NCBI GenBank assembly: GCA_031425155.1
Contig: JANPIV010000066.1
Span: 1 to 64,000 of the forward strand
DNA: 64,000 nucleotides
From: M3007 sp031425155
GTDB lineage: Bacteria > Bacteroidota > Bacteroidia > Chitinophagales > Saprospiraceae
Direction: 5' to 3'
The notes under the pieces were generated by a model. It had not been told where the DNA came from. It searched no databases and was given only the letters and a program-made list of their open reading frames with translations. Positions 9,105-18,329 of the stretch are shown in pieces (within the stretch, counting starts at the first letter, position 1; each line of letters opens with the position of its first letter). Both the position numbers and the translations under genes were made by a program.

Positions 9105-12100
9105 TCAGCGCAGCAGCGTAACATCACCCTTGTACATCAGGACCCGGCCATCAATCAATAGAATTTTGGCGTAATAAGCAAATACGGCGGGCACCATCAA
9201 CTTACCCTGATGATAGCCGTTCCAGCCATGTGCCGGATCATTGGGCTGAAAATTCCGGTCGTAGAAAACCATTTCTCCCCAGCGGTCAAAAATCTGAAAA
9301 TCATTTACCTGCACGATCTGGTCATCATCGGCGAAAATGAGGACCACATCATTTTCTTTATCTGAATCCCAGGGGGAGAAGACATTAGGAATATAAATAT
9401 GCGGTTCCCGGTCCACCCGGATCAGAATGCGGTCGCTGGCTTCACACTGATCCACGCTGATCACCGTAACAGAATATTGGGTAGTGGTGAGGGGCCGCGC
9501 CTGCGGATGCAACAGGCTGTACAGATCGTTTCCATTAAAAGTAAGGCCCTCGAGGGGCTGCCAGATGACAGTATCTATCAAAGCCAACGGATAATTCAGC
9601 GGTATCATGGCATTCAACTGCGACGATTGCCCCAACTCGAGACTGATTTCCGGCACCAGGGAGACCGAGACGACCGGCGCGGCAGGCACCAGCAGCGGCT
9701 CGTGGATTTCGCAGCCGTTGGCATCCTGAATCCAAAGATCGTAAGTGCCGGGAGACAAATTAGCGAAATCAGCCGATGGAAAGTACTGCTGCCCGCCATC
9801 AATAGAATACAGATACGGCCCTACTCCACCCGTAATATTTCCAAAAGTAAGGATGCCATCATTGTTTTTGCAAGTGGGCCTTTGCAGTGCTGTTTGGAAG
9901 TAGGTCGGCAAGTTCGTTTCCCGAAACACCTCCACCTGATCGGTTTGTTTGCAACCCGTATTGCTATTCGTGACTGTCAGCTGATACAGACCCGGCTGGC
10001 TGATGACCGGCTGCGGTGTATTGGCCCCGCTGACGATGACGCCGCCCGACTGGGCACTCCACACATAATTATAATTGGCCCCGGTGGAACCCGAGCCTTG
10101 CAGTTCTAATTGATCGGTCGAGCAGGTCAGCGTAAGCGGTGGCCCCGCATCGGCGATGGGCAGTACGATATTGTCCGTTACCTGAATATCGGCGGTGCTG
10201 GAACAACCATTCACAGTATTCAATACCTTGAGCGTATATAGACCGGAGGCGTCCACTACAATTTGCCGGGTGTCCTGTCCGCTCACAATATGACCATCTG
10301 TCGTTATCCAGGCGTAATTAATAGCCGACCCGCTTTGCGAAGTGCTGCCACTGATCGTGACGGTCAGTTGCGTACAAGTGATCAATCCCGGCGACACGAT
10401 GGCTACCGAAGGAGGCAAAGTATCGGTGGCCACTACGGTTTCGTTGGTAGCCGAGCAGCCATTCTGCCCATTCACGACGACCAGTATATAAGTGCCGCCA
10501 GACACGATCGTTGGCGTCAGGCTGTAGGTACCCGTCAGGATCTGACCGTCGGTAGAAGTCCATTCGTAGAAGTAATTACCATTTTGGCTGGAGCCGGAGC
10601 CGTTCAGTTCGAGCGAGGTGATCGCGCAGGTGAGTAATCCATCGCTACCGGCATTGGCCACCGGTTTCAAAATATTTTGCTGTACCTGGATGGCAGTGGA
10701 AGTGGTACAGCCATTTGATATATCTTTAATTAATAAAGAATAAATCCCTGGCTGATCGGCACTGGCCTGCAACCCGGTGGGCTGACCGACAAAATGCCCG
10801 TTACTGGTGGTCCAGGTATATTCCACATTCGGATTGGAAACCGTGGCCTGTAATAACACTGTCTGCCTGGCGCAGGTCAGTGTATCCGGCGGTTGAATAG
10901 CCAGCACCGGGGGCGTTTGATTGACCAGAACCGGAACGGAAGCCGTATTGGTACAGCCATTTTGTTGACTTGTAATGGTCAGTAAATAAGTGCCTGCGGC
11001 ATTGACGACCGGCGTCAGGGTGGTGGCACCACTTACGATATTACCGCCATTTTGGGCACTCCACAAATAGGTAAAAACACCATTGGAACTGACATTTGCC
11101 TGCAGGCTGGTACTGGTGAGCGTGCAGGTGAGCATGGATGCCTGATTGATATTGACGGACGGTGGAGTAATATCCTGATTTACTGTTACGCTCGAATTAG
11201 AGGCACACTGATTACTTGTATCCATCACGGTCAGGGTATAGGTGCCGGGCTGATCCACGATCGGATTCAGGGTGGTGTTGCCGCTGAGGACATTGCCGCC
11301 ATTGGCAGAAGACCACAGGTAAACAAATGGCTGTCCGGTACTGGAACCACTTCCACTCAGCGTCAGACTGGCAACGGTACAGGTAAGTATACCGGGCGTG
11401 GCGGCAGCAGCATTCGGCACATCGGCCGCTTTGGTGATCTGCACGTTGGCAGTGGTCGTGCAGCCATTGGTGGTGTCCACAACGGTCATATTATACAGAC
11501 CCGCACCATTTACCGTGGGGTTTAAAATATTGGTCGGAGAAATAAAACTGCCCATGGTAGTGGTCCAGTTATAAATAAAAGCAGGCCCCGTACTGGCCGT
11601 CGCGCTCAGCAAATACGTATTCTGGGTACAGGTAAGTTCAAAACCAGGCCCCGCATCGGCCTGCGGATAGAGAAAGTTGGTGGTAATATTTGTCTGATCC
11701 ACCGTAGTGCAGCCATTCGCGGTATTCGTTACCGTCAGACTGTACAAACCACCCTGATCAATGACGGGATGAGACGTAGTGCCCCCCGACAAAATCCCTG
11801 GCCCGCTCCATAAAAAAGTATAACCGCTGCCGGTCGGATTGGCCGGCCCGCCGATTTCTACTTGCGGATACGAGCAGTTCAGTTGGTTATCCGGCCCGGC
11901 ATCGGCTGGCGGGTGGATAATTTGCTGCGTCACAGTGACGGTATCCCGCAAAATGCAGCCATTGGTGCTGTTAGTGATGGCCAGCACATAATTACCGGGC
12001 GCATTCACCTGGGCCATTAATGAAGTGCTTCCCGTCATTATGCCAGGCCCCGTCCATTGATAACTAAAATTATTGCCCACACTGGAGCCGGTGCCGCTCA

Positions 12101-15100
12101 GGTTGATTGCAGTAGTCGTACAGTTTAAAATACCCGGTGTGGCAATTTGCACAATCGGCGCATTGACATCTGTATCAATTTGCACCGCATCGGTAGCCGT
12201 ACAGCCGTTTTCATTATTGGTTACGACTAAATCATAAGTACCAGCGGTATTCACCGTCGGACTAAGCGTAGCCTGACCGGAAATAATGCCCGGATCAGTC
12301 CATAAATAACTGAAATTGGGACCCACGCTGGAACCCGTGCCGTCAAGTTGCAAACTTGGCAGGGTACAGAGCAAGGTCTGACCCGCTCCGGCTTCGGCCA
12401 CTGGCGGAACAAGATCAGCAGGTGCGGTCACGGCAAAGGTGGCGGAGCAGTTGTTAGCCGTATTAGTAACAATCAGGGTATAAGTAGCGGGTAAACCAAC
12501 GCTGATGACCGGCGTGCCTTGGCCACTGAGGATCAGCCCATTCACGGTGCCCCAACTGTAAGTAAAATTCGCCCCGGTGGAAGAACCCGCCGCCGACAGG
12601 TCAATCTGAGGAACCGTACAGTTTAAAATGCCCACGGGTACTGCTGTCGCAATGGGCACGTTGGCATTGGTAGTAACGACCGTAGAAGCCGAAGCGGAGC
12701 AACCATTCGCCGCACTGGTAACCACCAGGGTGTAGGTACCGGCAGCCGTTATAATGGGCATGAGCGTGTTACTACCCGCGCCAATATTACCGCCCAGGCT
12801 GGAGGTCCATTGGTAACTGAAAGCAGGGCCGGTGCTGGAACCCGTTCCATTGAGCTGGGCGGTGGGCATGGTGCAACTAAGTTGCCCGCCGGGCGCAACG
12901 ACCGCCGTGGGAAGGATGATATTCTGGCTGATGACGACCGCAGCGGTATTGGTACAGCCATTATCGGCATTAGTCACGATCAGGTTATAGGTGCCTGGCT
13001 GATTGATCGCCGGAGTGGGCGTATTTACTCCGGTGATGATGTTTCCGCCGCCCGAAGTCGTCCAGTGATAAGATAAATCCGGCCCGGTCAGCGCATTGGC
13101 ATCCCCAATCGTCAGCGTGTCAACAGCGCAGGTAAGCGTGGCTGGCGGCCCGGCATTCGCGGCGGGTGGCTGCACATTTTGCCCGATGACCACGGTGGCC
13201 GAAGCAGTACATTGATTGGTTAAATTGGTAATCAATAAAGTGTAAGTAGCGGGCGCATTCACCACGGGCATCAGGGTATTCTGTCCCGAAACAAAACCGC
13301 TGCCCGTACTGGATGCCCATTGTAAACTAAAATTACTGCCCGTAGAAGAGCCCGCTCCATTGATGGTCAACTGCTGGGTGGCGCAATCCAGGTCACCGTT
13401 TACTACAGCATTGGCCGTCGGTACGGAATTGTCCTGATTGACCGTAACTGTGCTCGTATGGCTGCAGCCATTGGCCGTACTAGTCACGACGAGCGTATAT
13501 TGACCGGGTTCGCTAACCACCGCATTGGCCGAAGTCTGGCCAGACTGAATGTCTCCATTGGTCGTCGTCCATTGGTAAGTGATGCCACCCGTCGGCAGTG
13601 AATTACTGCCGGTCAGCGTCACCGAATTATTCACACAAGTCAGTAAAGGGGGACTGCCAATGACCGACGTGGGCGGGCTCAGATTTTCGCTTACTACTAC
13701 CGTATCCGTAGCGGTACAACCGTTGAAATCATCGGTGACTACCAAAGTGTATAATCCCGGAGTGCCAATTACGGGTGCCAGATCGGTCGCTCCGCTCAAA
13801 ATAGTGCCGCCCTGACTGGCCGTCCAGCTATAAAAAAAGTCAGGGCCTTGCGCAGAGCCGGAACCATTCAGACTGAGGTTGGTAATCGAGCAAGTCAGGA
13901 CCTGATCGGGCCCGGCACTGACGGTCGGATAGACCACCGTGGAGGTAATAAAGACCGAATCGGCAGCGGTGCAACCATTGGCCGTGTTGGTCACTACGAG
14001 TTTATAGGTGCCCCCCTGATTAACGGTAGGAATCATGGTCGTAGCCCCGTCAGTGATGTTGCCGGGAGGTACCGTGGTCCATTGGTAGGTATAATCGGGG
14101 CCTGTACTGGAAGCCGTTCCATCCAGCGGAAGCGGAATATTGCGGCAACTTAATCCCACGGGAGCATCCGCGCTGGCCACCGGCGGTGTGAAATTGCCCA
14201 CCACAGAAGCCACCATTGTCTTCGTACAGGCAGCGGCGTCGGTGACCGTAACGGTATAGGTGCCTGCGGCCAGATTTTGCGGATTTTGCAGCGTTGATCC
14301 GTTCGTCCACTGATACGTGTAATCGGGTGTACCACCGATAACATCCACAGCAATACTACCGCCATTGACGTTATAACAGTTTGGTACAATGGTACTTACC
14401 ACCGCCGGAATAAGCGGCAGCGGCTCAGTCACATTAAAAGTGCGGCTGCTTTTACAGCCATATCCATCGGTGACCGTGGCCATGTACTGACCGGCCATCA
14501 AGCCGACCGGATCATCAACACCGGGGACATTTTGCGGCCCTTGCCAGGCATACTGGTAGGGCCCCTGGCCGCCGCTCACCACGGTATTAATGGCTCCATT
14601 AGCCTGCCCCGCACATTTGACGGGACTGACCAAACCCGCCAGCTGCAGGGTGGATGGCCGCACCAACAATGCCCCTTGCCCAGGCCCGACACAGCCCAGG
14701 CCATCCGTGACACTGGTGATCTGGTACAGGCCCGCCTGATTGATGACCAGCGTATAGGCATTGCCAGCGATGCCGGTGATGGCAGGTTGAGCGATATTAT
14801 CGAGGGTATATTGCAGGCTAAAAGGCCCGACACCCGTAAAGTTGATCATAATCTGGGCTTGTTGTCCGGCACAAAGCTGGGGAGCAGGGAGCAGGAGTTG
14901 AGCCGCTGGCAATGCGTGTACCACTATCCGGGCCGTGGCGACTTTAAATTTGCCGCAGGCATCGGTGACGGTCACATTGTAATTGTTGGAAGAGGGTGCC
15001 AGAATGGAGAGATTCGCCGTGTTAGCACCCGTACTCCACAGGTAGGTAAATGGCGCGACTCCACCGGAAGTTGTTACGCTCACGGTGCCCGTTCCCGGCC

Positions 15101-16643
15101 CGCAGATCGTGACGGTGTCCGTTTGTAATTGCAAGGCAGGCAGGTCACGAATATACAGTACTTCGTTTGGTTTCTGGCAGGAGCAAAGATTGGCCAGGGT
15201 AATAATGAGCGTTTCCTCGCCTTCCAGCAGCGCATCACTGAGGATGGTAACCGGCAGGGTAAATTTATCCTGCCCGGCCGGGATAATGATACTGGTGGGA
15301 ATAGGCACATAGTCAACGCCTGGAGTGGCGGTGCCAGAAACGGTATATTGCACCGTCAGGGGGGCATTTGGATTGGCGGCCACCCGATCAAAAAGCAATT
15401 GTACGCTCCCGCAGCCTTCATACACCACTTCTTCAGCCGGATTGTTATTAACAATAAAATTTACGGAAGCATTCCCACCCGCATCGAACGAATTGGCCTT
15501 CAAAAACACAGCGGAATCGAATATGCCGTCGCTGACATCGGCGATTTTTAATTTAATATGATACGTCTGACAGGGTACTACATTGACAGTGGCGACCATT
15601 GGCACCGTAAAACCATCGAACTGTACTTCGTTCACCACCGTAGAGACTGCAGGATTTTGACCACATAAAGTAGCACCAGCGGGCGTATTATTGACAAAAT
15701 AACCCGAATTGGTCAGGTGGTTCACATTATTGATAGCCACCGGCTGAGTGGTGGCGGGCACCAGGGCAATATTCCCATTACCAGTAATACCAGGGCCGGA
15801 AATAAAAAAGCCGAACACGTCATTGAAAGGGCTGTTGACGTATTCGCAGTATTCTTCCGAAGCAAATACAAATTCAAAGGAAAGCGGCGTCTGCGTTGGC
15901 GTAAAATCAAATTCTATGTTCGCCATATCGTACGTGGCACCGCTGGTCAGGGTGTTCAGATTCAGGTCTGGCGTGGGGTCGCCATAGCCCAGGTCAGCAT
16001 TATCCACCGTATTCGCGCTGGCGGCCAGGTTGATGTCGCCCGTGGACATAATAATCCCGGTGCTAAACCCAATGTTGCTCAGGCCATTGGCAAAAGTGCC
16101 GATCTGTCCGCTGCGACCGGAATAAGTCACATTGGCCAGGTCGAAGCAGTCGCCACCGATCAGCACATCCCGCACTAGTTCCTGCACCGGAACATTGTGG
16201 GTAACCGTGAGTACCGACATTTCCTGTTGCAGATCCTGCCACGTTTTTCGGGTACAGGTTTCGCAGATCACGCTCACAAAATGTTCGGGCGGGTGCGCCG
16301 TATCCCATTCGCAGGGGTAGCGCAGCTGCACATCTATGGTCGAAGCAGCCGGGGTAAATTTTACGGACCGGGCCGACAGGTGGAAAGGTGCTTTTTGTAC
16401 CCCCAGCTCCATAATCATCGCGGCAGGCGGGCAGCCATTCAGGTGCTCGTCGTCGGGCAGGAGCAGGGTATAATCCTTACCAGGCACCAGATTGACTATG
16501 CGCAGGGTGGTCTGCGGAGATGGCGGGTGTAAGAGATGCCGGCTTTGGTGAGCATCTATGGCCAGTACATTGGAGGTCTGGCAATACACAGGCGGAGAAA
16601 AGGCTCTTAGGCAGAGCAGAAGGAAAACTGTTGGGAAACGCAT
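9105..16643 (-). CDS. giant type IX-sorted adhesin-like protein with 17 tandem repeats
   Basis: A 2512-residue secreted protein. I choose the Met at 16643 because it begins a clean signal peptide (MRFPTVFLLLCLRAF, cleavage near VYCQ); a 33-codon upstream extension would bury it. Residues about 150-390 match the choice-of-anchor L domain (ILIGGDCFDLANVTYSG-like start, FGFFISGPG). A Calx-beta-like domain follows at about 392-495 (TPGVDYVPIP, EGEETLIITL), then SprB/Ig-like repeats to about 820. Next come 17 tandem units of about 84 residues, a further SprB-like unit, and a gliding-motility-associated C-terminal domain (YIPNVFSPWDSDKENDV ... KGDVTLLR). This is the type B sorting signal of type IX secretion. 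Surface adhesion is inferred. No frameshift was found across 7.5 kb. Confidence 0.9.
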   Translation of the reverse strand: MRFPTVFLLLCLRAFSPPVYCQTSNVLAIDAHQSRHLLHPPSPQTTLRIVNLVPGKDYTLLLPDDEHLNGCPPAAMIMELGVQKAPFHLSARSVKFTPAASTIDVQLRYPCEWDTAHPPEHFVSVICETCTRKTWQDLQQEMSVLTVTHNVPVQELVRDVLIGGDCFDLANVTYSGRSGQIGTFANGLSNIGFSTGIIMSTGDINLAASANTVDNADLGYGDPTPDLNLNTLTSGATYDMANIEFDFTPTQTPLSFEFVFASEEYCEYVNSPFNDVFGFFISGPGITGNGNIALVPATTQPVAINNVNHLTNSGYFVNNTPAGATLCGQNPAVSTVVNEVQFDGFTVPMVATVNVVPCQTYHIKLKIADVSDGIFDSAVFLKANSFDAGGNASVNFIVNNNPAEEVVYEGCGSVQLLFDRVAANPNAPLTVQYTVSGTATPGVDYVPIPTSIIIPAGQDKFTLPVTILSDALLEGEETLIITLANLCSCQKPNEVLYIRDLPALQLQTDTVTICGPGTGTVSVTTSGGVAPFTYLWSTGANTANLSILAPSSNNYNVTVTDACGKFKVATARIVVHALPAAQLLLPAPQLCAGQQAQIMINFTGVGPFSLQYTLDNIAQPAITGIAGNAYTLVINQAGLYQITSVTDGLGCVGPGQGALLVRPSTLQLAGLVSPVKCAGQANGAINTVVSGGQGPYQYAWQGPQNVPGVDDPVGLMAGQYMATVTDGYGCKSSRTFNVTEPLPLIPAVVSTIVPNCYNVNGGSIAVDVIGGTPDYTYQWTNGSTLQNPQNLAAGTYTVTVTDAAACTKTMVASVVGNFTPPVASADAPVGLSCRNIPLPLDGTASSTGPDYTYQWTTVPPGNITDGATTMIPTVNQGGTYKLVVTNTANGCTAADSVFITSTVVYPTVSAGPDQVLTCSITNLSLNGSGSAQGPDFFYSWTASQGGTILSGATDLAPVIGTPGLYTLVVTDDFNGCTATDTVVVSENLSPPTSVIGSPPLLTCVNNSVTLTGSNSLPTGGITYQWTTTNGDIQSGQTSANAVVSEPGQYTLVVTSTANGCSHTSTVTVNQDNSVPTANAVVNGDLDCATQQLTINGAGSSTGSNFSLQWASSTGSGFVSGQNTLMPVVNAPATYTLLITNLTNQCTASATVVIGQNVQPPAANAGPPATLTCAVDTLTIGDANALTGPDLSYHWTTSGGGNIITGVNTPTPAINQPGTYNLIVTNADNGCTNTAAVVISQNIILPTAVVAPGGQLSCTMPTAQLNGTGSSTGPAFSYQWTSSLGGNIGAGSNTLMPIITAAGTYTLVVTSAANGCSASASTVVTTNANVPIATAVPVGILNCTVPQIDLSAAGSSTGANFTYSWGTVNGLILSGQGTPVISVGLPATYTLIVTNTANNCSATFAVTAPADLVPPVAEAGAGQTLLCTLPSLQLDGTGSSVGPNFSYLWTDPGIISGQATLSPTVNTAGTYDLVVTNNENGCTATDAVQIDTDVNAPIVQIATPGILNCTTTAINLSGTGSSVGNNFSYQWTGPGIMTGSTSLMAQVNAPGNYVLAITNSTNGCILRDTVTVTQQIIHPPADAGPDNQLNCSYPQVEIGGPANPTGSGYTFLWSGPGILSGGTTSHPVIDQGGLYSLTVTNTANGCTTVDQTNITTNFLYPQADAGPGFELTCTQNTYLLSATASTGPAFIYNWTTTMGSFISPTNILNPTVNGAGLYNMTVVDTTNGCTTTANVQITKAADVPNAAAATPGILTCTVASLTLSGSGSSTGQPFVYLWSSANGGNVLSGNTTLNPIVDQPGTYTLTVMDTSNQCASNSSVTVNQDITPPSVNINQASMLTCTLTSTSLQANVSSNGVFTYLWSAQNGGNIVSGATTLTPVVNAAGTYLLTITSQQNGCTNTASVPVLVNQTPPVLAIQPPDTLTCARQTVLLQATVSNPNVEYTWTTSNGHFVGQPTGLQASADQPGIYSLLIKDISNGCTTSTAIQVQQNILKPVANAGSDGLLTCAITSLELNGSGSSQNGNYFYEWTSTDGQILTGTYSLTPTIVSGGTYILVVVNGQNGCSATNETVVATDTLPPSVAIVSPGLITCTQLTVTISGSTSQSGSAINYAWITTDGHIVSGQDTRQIVVDASGLYTLKVLNTVNGCSSTADIQVTDNIVLPIADAGPPLTLTCSTDQLELQGSGSTGANYNYVWSAQSGGVIVSGANTPQPVISQPGLYQLTVTNSNTGCKQTDQVEVFRETNLPTYFQTALQRPTCKNNDGILTFGNITGGVGPYLYSIDGGQQYFPSADFANLSPGTYDLWIQDANGCEIHEPLLVPAAPVVSVSLVPEISLELGQSSQLNAMIPLNYPLALIDTVIWQPLEGLTFNGNDLYSLLHPQARPLTTTQYSVTVISVDQCEASDRILIRVDREPHIYIPNVFSPWDSDKENDVVLIFADDDQIVQVNDFQIFDRWGEMVFYDRNFQPNDPAHGWNGYHQGKLMVPAVFAYYAKILLIDGRVLMYKGDVTLLR
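9901..14185 (-). repeat. 17 tandem protein repeats of about 84 residues
   Basis: Each unit starts with an LTC-like cysteine and runs through a GTGSSTGPxFxYxW core and an SGxxTLxPxV turn. It then has GTYTLVVTN and ends NGCTATDxVxV plus a proline. This gives two conserved cysteines per unit, likely a disulfide inside each Ig/PKD-like fold. The units are diverged at DNA level (no long identical blocks), so the array is old rather than freshly expanded. Period is about 252 bp. Confidence 0.85.
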
Positions 16644-17084
16644 ACGGAAAGCGAGCGAATTTCGCGTAGGTTCACCTGAAAACAGGGAAAAACCCTGAAT
16701 TTTCGGCAAACGAACAGAAGTCTGATTAAAAGAAACTAACACAACCTATAGAGCCGTTTCGCGACGAAACGGCATAGCAGGTTAATTCCATGAAAGAAGG
16801 ATAAGCCGGATACTACCTAAAAACTCCGCAATAATAATACAGTAATAGCATTTCACATAACATATTGCTTGCTTTTCCGGGTAGCCAATACACAAAAAGG
16901 TTGTTTGCCAAAAAATGACGGCGTAAGTTTGCACGCATTTATGCAAAACAGGCAATTGCCGGGCGACAGCAGGCAAACATGATATTCCCGTTTGCTGTCT
17001 TATGAAAATTAAATATTGTGTCGCCCCGTTTGCATTTTCGCTTTTTTTCACTAACCCGAATACTCACCTTTTAGCACATGGACG
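16644..17084. other. divergent intergenic region between the giant adhesin gene and corA
   Basis: About 440 bp without a supported gene. An 89-codon frame on the minus strand (16782-17051) has no recognisable motifs. The region must hold the promoters of both divergent genes; the only clear box found points towards corA. Confidence 0.5.
16904..16931 (+). promoter_or_regulatory. candidate promoter for corA
   Basis: TTTG at 16904-16907 and TAAGTTTG at 16924-16931 (TAnnTTTG consensus) are separated by 16 bp, close to normal Bacteroidota spacing. The start codon is about 150 bp downstream, implying a long leader. Confidence 0.4.
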
Positions 17085-18035
17085 GTGACCCGATATTACA
17101 AACGCGAAAAAAGGCGGCTCGTCGAACTGATCGAGCCGGAATCCGGTTGCTGGGTGCATCTTACTCCACCCTTTGCGCCGGACGAGCTGACCGATATGGC
17201 CCGGCAGTTCGAATTTGACCCGGTCTTTCTTACTGACTCACTCGACCTGGATGAGCGCGCCCGCTACGAGCGCGATGAAGACGTCCGCTTTATTCTGATC
17301 AATACGCCGGTCAAAAATTCTAACTCCGGCTCTGAAAACGAAGCCTATTTCATCACCGTTCCAATCGGTGTTATTCTGACTATCGAGCACGTGGTTACTA
17401 TTTCTGCCCTGGAGACCCCGGTTTTGCAGAAATTTCTGGACATGAATGTCCGCAGTTTTGATCCTGCCGACGAAAAGCGGTTTGTGCTCCAGGTGCTGGA
17501 ACAGAACGTGTATCATTTCCTGGCCTGCCTTAAATCGCTGAATGTGCGGCGCAACCGCATCGAGAAAGAACTGATGCACAGCAGCCGCAACTCCGAACTG
17601 ATGCAGTTACTTTCGATTGAAAAAAGCCTGGTTTACTTTGTCAATTCGCTCAATGCCAACGAATTGCTGAAGATGAAAATGAAACGTACCGACTTTTTGC
17701 ACATCAACGGCGACGAAGACCTGGCCGATCTGTTCGAGGATATTATCATTGATAATTCCCAGGCACTTTCTATGTCCAATGTCTATACCAACATCCTGAA
17801 CGGTACGATGGACGCTTATTCCAGCATTATTTCCAACAACCTGAATATCGTGATCCACCGCCTGACGGTCATCACGGTCGTGCTGATGGTCCCTACGCTG
17901 ATCTCCTCTTTTCTGGGCATGAACATTCCCAATGGCCTGCCCGACCACCCCTGGGCCTTTTATGGCACGGTGCTGTTTACGATCCTGGTCACCGGGTTGC
18001 TCTACTGGTATATGCAGCGGCGGCGTTTATTCTGA
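17085..18035 (+). CDS. corA: CorA family magnesium/divalent cation transporter
   Basis: A 316-residue protein with the CorA layout: a large N-terminal cytoplasmic domain, long helices (LKSLNVRRNRIEKELMHSSR region) and two C-terminal membrane segments. The GMN signature lies at the end of the first segment (FLGMNIPNG), and the second segment is followed by a basic tail (YMQRRRLF). It moves Mg2+ (or Co2+/Ni2+) into the cytoplasm as a pentamer. The start is taken as GTG at 17085. The ATG seven bases upstream is in another frame. A longer GTG/TTG start cannot be excluded. Confidence 0.9.
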   Translation: MTRYYKREKRRLVELIEPESGCWVHLTPPFAPDELTDMARQFEFDPVFLTDSLDLDERARYERDEDVRFILINTPVKNSNSGSENEAYFITVPIGVILTIEHVVTISALETPVLQKFLDMNVRSFDPADEKRFVLQVLEQNVYHFLACLKSLNVRRNRIEKELMHSSRNSELMQLLSIEKSLVYFVNSLNANELLKMKMKRTDFLHINGDEDLADLFEDIIIDNSQALSMSNVYTNILNGTMDAYSSIISNNLNIVIHRLTVITVVLMVPTLISSFLGMNIPNGLPDHPWAFYGTVLFTILVTGLLYWYMQRRRLF

Positions 18036-18094
18036 GGAAGGTAAATTTTATACGACATGGGGTTATTCATTTTATCAGGCATACTAAATACCTG

Positions 18095-18240
18095 AGTAGC
18101 CGCAGCGCGGCAAAATATTGGTAGCCTGGCACCTAATAATTGTCTTGGAGGTGCAGCGCACCGCAATGCGTTCCGGTGCGCTGCACCTCCAAGATTAATT
18201 TTATCCATTGTTCTACCAATATTCAGGGGCGCTGCCCCAG
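18095..18240. repeat. nested palindromic repeat
   Basis: The outer imperfect inverted repeat is GCAGCGCGGCAAAATATTGGTAG against CTACCAATATTCAGGGGCGCTGC. Inside it lies a perfect 20-bp inverted repeat at 18144-18163 and 18174-18193 (CTTGGAGGTGCAGCGCACCG). The CTACCAATAT string also occurs in the repeat at the left edge of the window. It is non-coding and lies between the ends of two convergent genes. Confidence 0.65.
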
Positions 18241-18260
18241 GCCAGATCGTTGCCTGTATA

Positions 18261-18303
18261 AAACACATGAGTCACCCCAAAATGCGGGATGACTCATGTG
18301 TTT
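18261..18303. terminator. bidirectional terminator between corA and the DUF2723 gene
   Basis: The perfect stem AAACACATGAGTCA / TGACTCATGTGTTT has a 15-nt loop in which CCC and GGG can also pair. It lies between two convergent genes and is bordered by A/T-rich sequence. Confidence 0.7.
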
Positions 18304-18329
18304 ATAAAATTTGCCTGTTTTACTCTTTT

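Noticed and set aside
9901..14185. possible CRISPR or DNA-level satellite array
   Set aside because: The period of 252 bp equals 84 codons, the units are diverged at DNA level, and one open frame explains the pattern.
16782..17051. 89-codon minus-strand ORF before corA
   Set aside because: No motif or good start context, and it overlaps the likely corA promoter.
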